Shown: piece after piece, positions 1-8,033 of the stretch
Layout of the letters: the number at the start of each line of letters is the position of its first letter
Position numbering within the stretch: the stretch's first letter is position 1
Assembly (NCBI RefSeq): GCF_018531425.1
Contig: NZ_JAHBOI010000002.1
Location: 372,001 to 436,000, forward strand
DNA from: Paenarthrobacter sp. DKR-5
Lineage (GTDB): Bacteria > Actinomycetota > Actinomycetes > Actinomycetales > Micrococcaceae
DNA: 64,000 nt
Direction of reading: 5' to 3'
Translations under genes and position numbers: made by a program
The notes under the pieces: model-generated
Database searches by the model: none
Told to the model about the DNA's origin: nothing
Seen by the model: only the letters and a program-made list of their open reading frames with translations

Positions 1-613
1 GCATTCTTACGTCGGTGGTCACAGGAAAGGCTGTAAGTACAGGAGGCGTACTTGCTACGTCGAAGTCACGCACGAGTCGAAGGATCTCGTCCACCTTCTC
101 ATGGATACCTCGATCGGGAATACCAGGCTTTTGCGCACTATTCCGAACTTTAACTAACTCTTCTTCAAGCTTTGGCCACTCACGGTCGATGCGATCATTA
201 ACGACATCTTCCCTGATCTTCGGTCCAAGTTCATTTAGCGACTTCATCAGCGACTTAAACTCACTGACAGTCGCCATCTTCATCTGAAAGTTTTTGAAGG
301 GCCCATCAACGTCATTTTTGTCGTCAAAATCTAAGAGCAGTACCCCGAGCCGTTTGCGGCGGTCCGTGACTTGGCGTGACAACGCTCCAGCCTCATAGTT
401 GAGCCACTGCTCCTTCTGATTTTCCTTCGTTACACAAATTATGCCAAAGTCTGTATCAGTGAGCTGTTCCTCGATCATGGTCAGCCATTGCTCGCCAGCA
501 GGAATCTCCGGACTGTAGAAGGTCTCAACCGTGTCGAACAAGCGCTCCATGGCGCTATTCAGCGCGCCGCCGAAGTCACAGGAGTTCTTCGACCAGCTAA
601 TAAAAACCTTCAA
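1..613 (-). CDS. TIR-domain protein (5' part; 3' end beyond window)
   Basis: Reading the minus strand from a TTG at 613 gives 204 open codons to the window edge. The start follows a GGGGGA ribosome site by a few bases. The protein begins LKVFISWSK and continues with PAGEQW near residue 38, FGIICVT near 56 and NYEAGALS near 72. This is the pattern of bacterial TIR domains, and Glu74 in the EAGAL motif matches the usual NADase glutamate. A helical stretch (FKSLMKSLNELG, then WPKLEEEL) follows, as in soluble bacterial TIR proteins that deplete NAD in defence. The gene is richer in A and T than its neighbours, which suggests transfer. The C-terminal part and any partner gene lie outside the window, so a defence role is inference. 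Confidence 0.8.
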   Translation of the reverse strand, partial: MKVFISWSKNSCDFGGALNSAMERLFDTVETFYSPEIPAGEQWLTMIEEQLTDTDFGIICVTKENQKEQWLNYEAGALSRQVTDRRKRLGVLLLDFDDKNDVDGPFKNFQMKMATVSEFKSLMKSLNELGPKIREDVVNDRIDREWPKLEEELVKVRNSAQKPGIPDRGIHEKVDEILRLVRDFDVASTPPVLTAFPVTTDVRM

Positions 614-809
614 AATTCCCCCAATGGTGTGTGAGCGCCAGTCAGATTATCAGCCGATCAACCCGTGGATTCAAGTCCGGACATGCCTGCAGCGTCCCCT
701 TGACTGCATCCCTCCGCGAACGGCGTGGCTGGTGGGCTCCGCGAACCCGAAGCGGGCTGCAGGGAGCCACGATCTCACCGCGGACCTTTGGCGCCGCGCT
801 CGGGGTTCC

Positions 810-1292
810 TCACTCCACCCCCGCGCCCCAAAGCGCCTTTCGCAGCAACTCCTTCAACGTCCCCACTTCCCTCTCCTCCAGCGCCTCCAGCGCCAGGACC
901 TCTGCCCGCTGCGCCGCCTGCCGGGCACCGTCGAACACCCGGGCGCCTTCCGCCGTTGCGGTGACAATCTTCGCGCGGCGGTCCTGCCGCCCGGGCTCAC
1001 GCGTGACCAGTCCGCGGTTCTCGAGTTCGTCCACCAGGGTGACGATCTGGCTGGGGTCGAGGCTCAGGAATTCGGCGATCTCCCTTTGGGTCGGCTCGAG
1101 CCCGCTGTTGGCGAGGGCGAGCACGGAGTAGGAACGCTCCTTGAGGTCGAACTCGGCGAGTGCGCTGTTGTTCAGCACGGAGCCCGCCGCGTGCAGCTTG
1201 GCCAGCAGGAACCCGACGTCCCGGCTGATGGAGGACGCGATGAGTTTGTGCGCCTGCTCGGCACTTCGCAGTTCTGGTGTTCCGACGGTCAT
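810..1292 (-). CDS. MarR-family transcriptional regulator
   Basis: A 160-residue winged-helix protein. PTQREIAEFLSLDPSQIVTLVDELENRGLV is split here as helix 2 (REIAEFL), recognition helix (DPSQIVTLVDEL) and wing entry (NRGLVTREP, then DRRAKIV), the usual MarR layout. I chose the ATG at 1292 (MTVGTPELR, with GGAG upstream). A TTG at 1334 would add 14 residues but falls within a likely operator. It is divergent from the SDR gene at 1415 and probably represses the catabolic cluster to its right, with an aromatic acid or acyl-CoA ligand as usual for such regulators. The ligand is inferred. Confidence 0.85.
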   Translation of the reverse strand: MTVGTPELRSAEQAHKLIASSISRDVGFLLAKLHAAGSVLNNSALAEFDLKERSYSVLALANSGLEPTQREIAEFLSLDPSQIVTLVDELENRGLVTREPGRQDRRAKIVTATAEGARVFDGARQAAQRAEVLALEALEEREVGTLKELLRKALWGAGVE

Positions 1293-1320
1293 GGCGCTCC
1301 GGTCATCCTCAAAATAAATC

Positions 1321-1335
1321 GTTGACATTTTCAAC
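1321..1335. promoter_or_regulatory. Candidate MarR operator
   Basis: GTTGACATTTTCAAC is an inverted repeat (GTTGA / TCAAC, 5-nt spacer) between the marR-like gene and the divergent SDR gene. MarR proteins usually bind such short palindromes in the divergent intergenic region. TTGACA inside it could also serve as a -35 box. Assignment is by position and symmetry only. Confidence 0.4.
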
Positions 1336-1414
1336 TATACGTATTTTCATGAATGCAGAACAGCATCCCACGCCGGACGGCAGGATGCACGCGGTCAGCT
1401 AGCAAAGGAGCAGC

Positions 1415-2350
1415 ATGAGCCTGTCAGGAAAAGTCGCCATCGTCACCGGAAGCGGCCGGGGCCTCGGCCTGGCCTACGCCCGGGAGCTCGCCCGGCAGGG
1501 AGCGGCCGTCGTCGTGAACGACGTGGACGCCGAGGTCGCGGCGGAAGCGGTCCGCAGGATTGAGGCCGACGGCAGCCGGGCAATCGCCGTCGTCGCGCCG
1601 GTCGGCAGCACCGAAGTGGCCCGTCAGCTCGTGAACGCGGCCGTCACCGAATTCGGCGGCCTGGACATCCTGGTCACCAACGCGGGCATCCTGCGGGACA
1701 AGTCCCTGCTGAAGATGACGGACGAGGACTTCGACGCCGTGATCAACGTGCACCTGCGCGGCACTTTCACCTGTGCCCGCGAGGCCTTCGCCTACTTCAA
1801 GGAGCACGGCGTCGCGGGCCGCATCATCACCATCGGCTCCCCCACCGGCCAGCGCGGCAACTTCGGCCAGACCAACTACGCGGCCGCGAAGGCAGGGATC
1901 GTGGGCATGGTCCGCACCTGGGCCCTGGAGATGAAGAAGGCCGGCGTCACCGCCAACGCCGTCATCCCGGTAGCCGCCACCGCGATGACCAAGACGGTCC
2001 CCTACTTCCAAAAGGCCGTCGAGGCGGACGAGCGCGGCGAGGCCATGCCGGCCTTCTTCCGGCACGACCTCGGCTTCGGCACCGCCGACGACGTCGCCGG
2101 GCTGGTCGCGTTCCTCGCCTCCGACGCAGCGGCGAACATCACCGGCCAGGCCATCGGCGCCGGCGGGGACCGCCTGCAGGTCTGGACCCACCCCGAGACA
2201 GCTGCCACGGAATACCGCGAGGGCGGCTGGCACTACCAGGACCTCGTGGACAACTTCGGCAAGCTGTTCGGTGACAAGCTCCAGAGCCTCGGCGAAGAGT
2301 TCCTGCCGCTGCCCGAAGACCTCAAACCCGAGCCGGCTGAGGCACGCTGA
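1415..2350 (+). CDS. SDR-family oxidoreductase (3-hydroxyacyl-CoA dehydrogenase-like)
   Basis: A 311-residue classical SDR with the cofactor motif TGSGRGLG at residues 11-18, NAG at 89-91, catalytic Ser142 (GSPTG), Tyr155 and Lys159 (YAAAK). It probably oxidises a hydroxyl to a ketone with NAD(P)+. AAAGGAG precedes the ATG. It is about 50 residues longer than a typical FabG, with a C-terminal tail (YREGGWHYQDLVDNFG) as seen in SDRs of acyl-CoA degradation clusters. It is the first gene of a co-directional cluster and ends one base before the hydrolase gene. In this context the substrate is likely a 3-hydroxyacyl-CoA or cyclic alcohol; this is inferred. Confidence 0.88.
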   Translation: MSLSGKVAIVTGSGRGLGLAYARELARQGAAVVVNDVDAEVAAEAVRRIEADGSRAIAVVAPVGSTEVARQLVNAAVTEFGGLDILVTNAGILRDKSLLKMTDEDFDAVINVHLRGTFTCAREAFAYFKEHGVAGRIITIGSPTGQRGNFGQTNYAAAKAGIVGMVRTWALEMKKAGVTANAVIPVAATAMTKTVPYFQKAVEADERGEAMPAFFRHDLGFGTADDVAGLVAFLASDAAANITGQAIGAGGDRLQVWTHPETAATEYREGGWHYQDLVDNFGKLFGDKLQSLGEEFLPLPEDLKPEPAEAR

Positions 2351-2351
2351 A

Positions 2352-3245
2352 ATGGCCTCCGAACGTTACGAACTGGGCGTCGACGCGGCCAAGCTCGACG
2401 CCATCGACATGCACGTCCACCTTGAAGTAGACGGCCACGGCCATGAGTCCCTGCCGCAGGCCCTGACGGAGGCCTCCGCCAAGTACTTCAAGGCCGAGGA
2501 CCGGACGCCGTCGCTGGACCGCATCGCCGAGATCTACCGCGGGCTGAACATGGCCGCCGTCGTCTTCACCGTCGACGCACGGACCCAGCTCAACCACGAG
2601 CCCAACAGCATCCCCGAGCTCATTGCGGGGGCAGCCCGGCACAATGACGTGCTTATCCCCTTCGGCAGCGTGGATCCGCGCACCGGCGCCGAGGCCATCC
2701 AGGGCGCCAAGCACCAGGCCGTGGACCTCGGAGCCCGCGGGTTCAAGTTCCACCCGAGCTTGCAGGGCTTCGACCCGTCCAGCGAGCAGTTCTATCCTCT
2801 GTGGGGCACCCTGCAGGAACTCGGGCTGCCGGTCATCTTCCACACCGGGCAGAACGGCATGGGCGCCGGGCTTCCCGGCGGCTACGGCATCAAGCTCGCC
2901 TATTCCAACCCGCTGCTGCTGGACGCGGTCGCGGCGGACTTCCCCGAGCTGCAGATCATCATGGCGCACCCCTCCGTGCCGTGGCAGGACGAGGCCAACT
3001 CCATCGCCACGCACAAGTCCAACGTGTTCATCGACCTCTCCGGCTGGTCCCCCAAGTACTTCCCGGAGTCCCTGGTCCGGATGTCCAACTCGGTGCTGCA
3101 GGACAAGGTGCTCTTCGGCACCGATTTCCCGCTGATCACGCCGCAGAAATGGCTGGGCGCTTTCACTGACCTGCCGCTCAAGAACGAGGTGCGGCCCAAG
3201 ATCCTCAAGGGCAACGCCGTCCGCCTGCTCGGGCTGGAGGGTTGA
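2352..3245 (+). CDS. Amidohydrolase-2 family metal-dependent hydrolase/decarboxylase
   Basis: A 297-residue TIM-barrel metal enzyme. The start is the ATG one base after the SDR stop. Visible metal-site motifs are DMHVH (His21, His23), FKFHPS, FHTGQ, IMAHPS and the late FGTDFP aspartate. This order is that of the ACMSD / gamma-resorcylate decarboxylase-like branch (PF04909), whose members hydrolyse or decarboxylate ring or keto acids. A clear paralogue with the same motifs is encoded at 28329-29225, also beside an SDR. Translationally it sits between the SDR and the acyl-CoA dehydrogenase (one-base gap each side), so it should act in the same pathway. The exact reaction cannot be read from the sequence. 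Confidence 0.85.
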   Translation: MASERYELGVDAAKLDAIDMHVHLEVDGHGHESLPQALTEASAKYFKAEDRTPSLDRIAEIYRGLNMAAVVFTVDARTQLNHEPNSIPELIAGAARHNDVLIPFGSVDPRTGAEAIQGAKHQAVDLGARGFKFHPSLQGFDPSSEQFYPLWGTLQELGLPVIFHTGQNGMGAGLPGGYGIKLAYSNPLLLDAVAADFPELQIIMAHPSVPWQDEANSIATHKSNVFIDLSGWSPKYFPESLVRMSNSVLQDKVLFGTDFPLITPQKWLGAFTDLPLKNEVRPKILKGNAVRLLGLEG

Positions 3246-3246
3246 G

Positions 3247-4473
3247 ATGACCGCAACAGCCGAGCGGACCAGGCTCTACAGCGTCTGCGACTATTACGAC
3301 GCCGAGTCCCTTCTCACCGACGACGAACGCCGCATCCTCGGCACGCTCCGCAGCTTCCTGGACGAGAAGGCGCGCCCGCTGCTGGCTGAGTACTGGGAGA
3401 GGGGCGAGTTCCCCGACGAGCTCGCGCAGCCCCTGATCGACCTGGACCTGATGGAACCGGCGGCGCTGGCCTCGGGCCAGGCTAGGGTCGACAGCGGCGA
3501 CGGCACCGGCCAGGCCCGCGGCATCTACCAGGGCTTCCGTATTTTCGAACTCGCCCGCACCGACGCGTCGCTGGCCACCTGGTACACCTCCCAGGCAGGA
3601 CTGTTCCGCACGGCCATCCGGGTCGGCGCCTCCGCCGAGCAGCAGAAGGAGTGGATGCCGAAGGTCATCGACTTCTCACTCAAGGGCGTCTTCTCACTCA
3701 CCGAACCGGGGTCCGGGTCCGACATCGCCGGCGGCCTGTCCACCACCGCCCGCCGGGACGGTGACGGCTGGATCCTCGACGGCGCGAAGCGCTGGATCGG
3801 CGGCGCCGTCAGCGCGGACGTGCTCGCCGTCTTCGCCCGCGATACGGCCGACGGGCAGGTGAAGGCATTCCTGGTGGACCGTCGGGCGGAGGGTGTGACG
3901 CTGGAGAAGATCCAGCACAAGACGTCCCTGCGGATGATGCAGAACGCCCACATCACCCTGACGGGGGTGCACGTACCGGAGTCCATGCGGCTGCACAACG
4001 TGAACTCCTTCCGGGACGTGGCCGCGATGCTGCGCGCCATGCGCTCGGACGTAGCCTGGATCGCCACCGGGCTCCAGGCCGGCGCCTTCGAGGCGGCCCT
4101 GCGCTACGTCACCGAACGCCAGCAGTTCGGCCGTCCCGTGGGCTCCTTCCAGCTCGTCCAGGAGAAGCTGGCCCGGATGCTCGGCAACGTCACCTCGGCG
4201 CTGTCCCTGGTGGTGCGGCTCACCGAGCAGCAGGCCAAGGGCATCTACCGGGACCAGGATTCCGCCCTGGCCAAGATGCAGACCTCCCTGCTGATGCGCG
4301 AGACGGTGGCCCTGGCCCGCGAGGTGGTGGGCGGCAACGGCATCACGCTGGAGACCGACGTCGCCCGCTTCCACGCCGACGCCGAAGCCGTCTACTCCTA
4401 CGAGGGCACCCACGAAATCAACGCGCTCATCGTGGGCCGCGCCCTGACCGGCGAAAGCGCCTTCACCCGCTGA
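3247..4473 (+). CDS. Acyl-CoA dehydrogenase
   Basis: A 408-residue flavoprotein of normal length. FSLTEPGSGSDIAGG (around residue 155) is the FAD/substrate loop, RQQFGRPVGSFQLVQ (around 290) the conserved C-terminal helix region, and YEGTHEIN near the C-terminus carries the glutamate typical of glutaryl-CoA-type dehydrogenases. It introduces a trans-2,3 double bond into an acyl-CoA, passing electrons to ETF. It starts one base after the hydrolase stop and is followed after 49 nt by the MaoC hydratase gene, which fits successive dehydrogenation and hydration. Substrate is unknown; the cluster suggests an aromatic or alicyclic acid. Confidence 0.93.
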   Translation: MTATAERTRLYSVCDYYDAESLLTDDERRILGTLRSFLDEKARPLLAEYWERGEFPDELAQPLIDLDLMEPAALASGQARVDSGDGTGQARGIYQGFRIFELARTDASLATWYTSQAGLFRTAIRVGASAEQQKEWMPKVIDFSLKGVFSLTEPGSGSDIAGGLSTTARRDGDGWILDGAKRWIGGAVSADVLAVFARDTADGQVKAFLVDRRAEGVTLEKIQHKTSLRMMQNAHITLTGVHVPESMRLHNVNSFRDVAAMLRAMRSDVAWIATGLQAGAFEAALRYVTERQQFGRPVGSFQLVQEKLARMLGNVTSALSLVVRLTEQQAKGIYRDQDSALAKMQTSLLMRETVALAREVVGGNGITLETDVARFHADAEAVYSYEGTHEINALIVGRALTGESAFTR

Positions 4474-4522
4474 CGCCGCACCCTTAGCTTTCCGAACACC
4501 CACCCCCTACCAGGAGGCAAAG

Positions 4523-4978
4523 ATGCCTAACCTCGTTGTCGACTTCGACAAGCTGCTCACCCTCGCCGGCACCGACCTCGGCGTCACCGAGTACCGCGAA
4601 ATCACCCAGGAACAGATCAACAAGTTCGCCGACGCCACCGGCGACGACCAGTGGATCCATGTGGACCCGGAGCGCGCCAAGGAGGGCCCGTTCGGTGCCA
4701 CGATCGCCCACGGCTTCCTCACCCTCTCGCTCGTCATCCCCTTCTGGGGCGAGCTGTTCGACGTCGAGGGCGTCACCACCAAAATCAACTACGGCCTGGA
4801 CAAGGTCCGCTTCACCTCCCCCGTGAAGGTGGGCTCGCGGATCCGCATGCAGGCTGCCATCGCCGAGGTCACCGAGGTCATGGGCGGCGCCCAGATCAAG
4901 GTCGTCTGCACCATCGAAATCGAAGGACAGGAACGCCCCGCCGTCGTGGCCGAATTCCTCGCCCGCTTCCTCAAGTAA
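4523..4978 (+). CDS. MaoC-family (R)-enoyl-CoA hydratase
   Basis: A 151-residue single hot-dog-fold hydratase. The dehydratase motif is visible: DDQWIHVDPERA followed by PFGATIAHGF, containing the catalytic Asp and His pair. An AGGAGG site precedes the ATG. It hydrates the enoyl-CoA made by the preceding dehydrogenase to an (R)-3-hydroxyacyl-CoA, which the SDR could oxidise. That pairing is inferred from adjacency and common chemistry. Confidence 0.92.
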   Translation: MPNLVVDFDKLLTLAGTDLGVTEYREITQEQINKFADATGDDQWIHVDPERAKEGPFGATIAHGFLTLSLVIPFWGELFDVEGVTTKINYGLDKVRFTSPVKVGSRIRMQAAIAEVTEVMGGAQIKVVCTIEIEGQERPAVVAEFLARFLK

Positions 4979-5022
4979 CTCCCCCAACAACCCTGCTCTT
5001 TTACTCCTCCTAAGGAACAGCC

Positions 5023-6375
5023 ATGTCCGGAACCACCCAGCTTGAAGCCCTGGGCACCACGGAGCGTCGCAAAGAAGCGCGCACCGTCATCGCCTCCAGC
5101 TACTTGGGCAGCACCATTGAGTACTACGACTTCCTGCTCTACGCCACGGCCGCCGCCGTCGTCTTCCCCAAGGTCTTCTTCAGCGGGATGGACGACTGGG
5201 TCGGTGTCGTGGCCGCCTACGGCACCTTCGCCGCCGGCTACCTGGCACGCCCCATCGGCGGCGTCATCTTCGGCCATTTCGGGGACCGGATGGGCCGCAA
5301 GGGCATGCTGATCATCTCCATGCTGGTCATGGGCATCGCCTCCACGCTGATCGGCGCGGTCCCGGACGCCTCCGTGGCCGGCCCCTGGGGTGCCGTCCTG
5401 CTGGTGGTCCTGCGCGCACTGCAGGGCATCGCCGTCGGCGGCGAGTGGGGCGGCGCCGCGCTGATGGCGCTGGAGCACTCCGAATCCGGCAAACGCGGCT
5501 TCGCGGCCTCCTTTGTGAACGCGGGCGCTCCGACCGGCGCCGTCCTCGGCACGCTCATCATGGGGGCATTCTCGGCGCTCCCCAACAGCCAGTTCCTCAG
5601 CTGGGGCTGGCGCGTGCCGTTCCTGCTCTCCTTCGTCCTGCTCGGCGTGGGGATGTTCGTCCGCCTGAAGGTCTCGGAGAGCCCGATCTTCAAGGCAGCG
5701 ATCGAGCAGGAGAAGGCGGAACGTGCGGCGGCGGAACGGCAAGGCGCCGGACGGCCGGCCATGCCGGTGCTGCAGGTGCTCCGGCGCCCGCGGACCCTGA
5801 TCTTCACCATGTTCGCCGGCGCGGCCGGATTCGCCCTCCAGGTGGTCCTCGCCACCTTCTCCGTCACCTACGCGGTCTCCAGGGGAGCTGACCGCCAGGG
5901 GGTGCTGTACGCGTTCGCGGGGGCGTCGCTTGTCTCCATCGTGTTCGTCATCCTCGGCGGCCGGCTTTCGGACAGGCTGGGGCGGCGTCCGGTGATGATC
6001 GGCGCCCTGGTGCTGTTCATCCTCTACCTCACCCCCATGTTCGCGATGCTCGGCTCCAACAACATCGCCCTGGTCTTCGTCGCCTTCACGGTCGGCCTGA
6101 TGATCCACTCCACCCTCTTCGGGCCCCTGGCCGCCTTCGTCTCGGAGCAGTTCGGCACCACCTCCCGCTACACCGGCGCCTCGCTGGGCTACCAGCTGGC
6201 GACCCTGCTTGGCGCCGGCTTCACCCCGGGCATCGTCGCCCAGATCTTCAAGGATTCGGGCCAGAACACCGCCTCCGTGGTCACCTACCTCGCAGTCATG
6301 TCCGTGGTGTCCATCGTGTTCATCCTGCTGACGCGGGAACCGAAGAACAACGACCTGCTGACAGTGGAGTCCTGA
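5023..6375 (+). CDS. MFS transporter, metabolite:H+ symporter (MHS) type
   Basis: A 450-residue protein with about 12 hydrophobic segments. Family marks are GDRMGRKGMLI in the loop after helix 2, the helix-4/5 motif QGIAVGGEWGGAALM, and a second DRLGRRPVMIG loop in the second half. STIEYYDFLLY near the N-terminus is typical of the MHS group (KgtP, ShiA, ProP), which import carboxylates by proton symport. It stands between the hydratase and the CoA ligase, so it most likely imports the acid that the ligase activates. Confidence 0.9.
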   Translation: MSGTTQLEALGTTERRKEARTVIASSYLGSTIEYYDFLLYATAAAVVFPKVFFSGMDDWVGVVAAYGTFAAGYLARPIGGVIFGHFGDRMGRKGMLIISMLVMGIASTLIGAVPDASVAGPWGAVLLVVLRALQGIAVGGEWGGAALMALEHSESGKRGFAASFVNAGAPTGAVLGTLIMGAFSALPNSQFLSWGWRVPFLLSFVLLGVGMFVRLKVSESPIFKAAIEQEKAERAAAERQGAGRPAMPVLQVLRRPRTLIFTMFAGAAGFALQVVLATFSVTYAVSRGADRQGVLYAFAGASLVSIVFVILGGRLSDRLGRRPVMIGALVLFILYLTPMFAMLGSNNIALVFVAFTVGLMIHSTLFGPLAAFVSEQFGTTSRYTGASLGYQLATLLGAGFTPGIVAQIFKDSGQNTASVVTYLAVMSVVSIVFILLTREPKNNDLLTVES

Positions 6376-6379
6376 CCCC

Positions 6380-7939
6380 ATGGAGAACTTCGGCATCGGC
6401 TCCTGGCTGCAGCGCCGCAGGCCCAAGTCCGGCAGCAAAACGGCACTCATCAGCGGTGACCAGGAAGTCAGCTACGAGCAGCTGGCGGACCGGAGCGCGC
6501 GCCTGGCCAGCGCCCTCCGGGACCGCGGCGTGGCCAAGGGCGACAGGGTGTCCTACCTCGGGGACAACCACCCGTCGTTCCTGGAGACGCTCTTTGCCTG
6601 CGGGCAGCTGGGGGCCATCTTCGTGCCGCTGAACACGCGGCTCGCTCCCCCGGAGATCCAGTTCCAGCTCCAGGACTGCGAAGCGAAGGTGCTCATCCAT
6701 GCGCAGAGCGTCGGCGAGCTGGCGGTCCGCGGGGCCGCCGCCACGCCCGTCGCGCGCCGCATCGCCGTCGACGACGCCGGACCCGGTGCAGCGGCAGCCG
6801 AGGGACAGCGACCTGCCGCCACGGAGGACTTCGAGGCCGTGCTGGCCTCCGGAAGCGCCGACCCTGTGGACGAAGCGGTGGGGCTCGACGACGGCGCCAT
6901 GATCCTCTACACCTCCGGCACGACCGGGCGGCCGAAGGGGGCGCTGCTGACCCACGGCAACATCACGTGGAACTGCATCAACGTCATCGTGGACTTCGAC
7001 TTCTCCTCCGCGGACGTGGCGCTGATGATCTCGCCGATGTTCCATGTCGCCTCCCTGGATATGGGCGTGCTGCCCACCCTGCTCAAGGGCGGGACGGTGG
7101 TGCTGGAGCCGCGGTTCGAGCCGGGCCGCGCGCTCGAACTCATCCAGCGGCACCGGGCGACGACCATCAGCGGAGTGCCCACCACCTTCCAGATGCTCGC
7201 GGAGCACCCCGCGTGGCCCACCACGGACATCAGTTCGCTGAACAAGCTCACCTGCGGCGGCTCGGCGGTGCCCATGCGGGTACTGGAGGCGTACGAGGCG
7301 CGCGGGCTGCGGTTCTCCAACGGCTACGGCATGACCGAGACCGCCCCGGGCGCCACCACCCTGCCCGCCGCAAGGTCGCGGGACAAGGCCGGGTCCTCCG
7401 GGCTGCCGCACTTCTTCACCGACGTGCGGATCGCCGACCTCGACGGGGGCACCGCAGCACCCGGCACCGTCAGTGAAATCCAGATCAAGGGACCGAACGT
7501 CATTCCGGGCTACTGGAACCGGCCGGACGCCACCGCGGGCTCCTACGCGGAGGGCGGCTGGTTCAAGTCCGGGGACATGGGCTACAAGGACGACGACGGG
7601 TTCGTCTTCGTCTCGGACCGGATCAAGGACATGATCATCTCCGGCGGCGAGAACATCTACCCGGCGGAGGTCGAGCAGGCCATCACCGAACTCGAGGCCG
7701 TCGGCAGCGTCGCCGTCATCGGCGTGCCGGACGAAAAGTGGGGCGAAGTGCCGCGCGCGGTGGTGGTGCTGCGGGACGGCATGCACGTCACCGAGGAGGA
7801 CATCAGGACCCACCTCGCCGGCCGGCTCGCCCGCTACAAGATCCCGAAGTCCGTGGTGTTCGTGGACGAAATGCCGAGGACCGCCAGCGGCAAGATCCGC
7901 AAATCGGACCTGCGCCAGGAGGCGGGCCGGCGGTCCTGA
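6380..7939 (+). CDS. AMP-dependent acyl-CoA synthetase
   Basis: A 519-residue ANL-superfamily ligase. P-loop-like YTSGTTGRPKGAL lies around residue 177, NGYGMTETAP around 315, GDMGYKDDDGF and the hinge SDRIKDMIISGGENIYP around 400-420, and the C-terminal lysine motif ASGKIRKSDL near the end. It should activate a carboxylic acid to its CoA thioester through an acyl-AMP. The start lies 4 nt after the transporter stop, so transport and activation are probably coupled. It is the last gene of the MarR-linked cluster; a hairpin follows at 7941. Confidence 0.93.
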   Translation: MENFGIGSWLQRRRPKSGSKTALISGDQEVSYEQLADRSARLASALRDRGVAKGDRVSYLGDNHPSFLETLFACGQLGAIFVPLNTRLAPPEIQFQLQDCEAKVLIHAQSVGELAVRGAAATPVARRIAVDDAGPGAAAAEGQRPAATEDFEAVLASGSADPVDEAVGLDDGAMILYTSGTTGRPKGALLTHGNITWNCINVIVDFDFSSADVALMISPMFHVASLDMGVLPTLLKGGTVVLEPRFEPGRALELIQRHRATTISGVPTTFQMLAEHPAWPTTDISSLNKLTCGGSAVPMRVLEAYEARGLRFSNGYGMTETAPGATTLPAARSRDKAGSSGLPHFFTDVRIADLDGGTAAPGTVSEIQIKGPNVIPGYWNRPDATAGSYAEGGWFKSGDMGYKDDDGFVFVSDRIKDMIISGGENIYPAEVEQAITELEAVGSVAVIGVPDEKWGEVPRAVVVLRDGMHVTEEDIRTHLAGRLARYKIPKSVVFVDEMPRTASGKIRKSDLRQEAGRRS

Positions 7940-7940
7940 G

Positions 7941-7980
7941 GCGCGGTGCCGGCTGTTCGTCACGGGCAGCCGGCACCTGC
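7941..7980 (+). terminator. Hairpin after the CoA-ligase cluster
   Basis: Perfect 10-bp arms GTGCCGGCTG (7946-7955) and CAGCCGGCAC (7967-7976) follow the ligase stop. There is no T-run, as is common in high-GC actinobacteria. It is probably the end of the catabolic transcript. Confidence 0.55.
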
Positions 7981-8033
7981 GCGCCCGGTAACTGCTTCTG
8001 GCCGGGGCCTGCGTTCGTTGCTAGCGTGACGGC

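Noticed and set aside
531-1325. 264-residue plus-strand frame across the TIR/MarR region
   Set aside because: It runs antisense to the MarR gene and the start of the TIR gene, both of which have clear motifs.
4789-6450. 553-residue open frame on the minus strand opposite the MFS gene
   Set aside because: It is a shadow of GC-rich third positions in the transporter gene; composition is His/Asp/Gly-rich and no motif or start site supports it.
6320-7963. 547-residue open frame opposite the CoA ligase
   Set aside because: It is antisense to a gene with all ligase motifs and has no recognisable domain.
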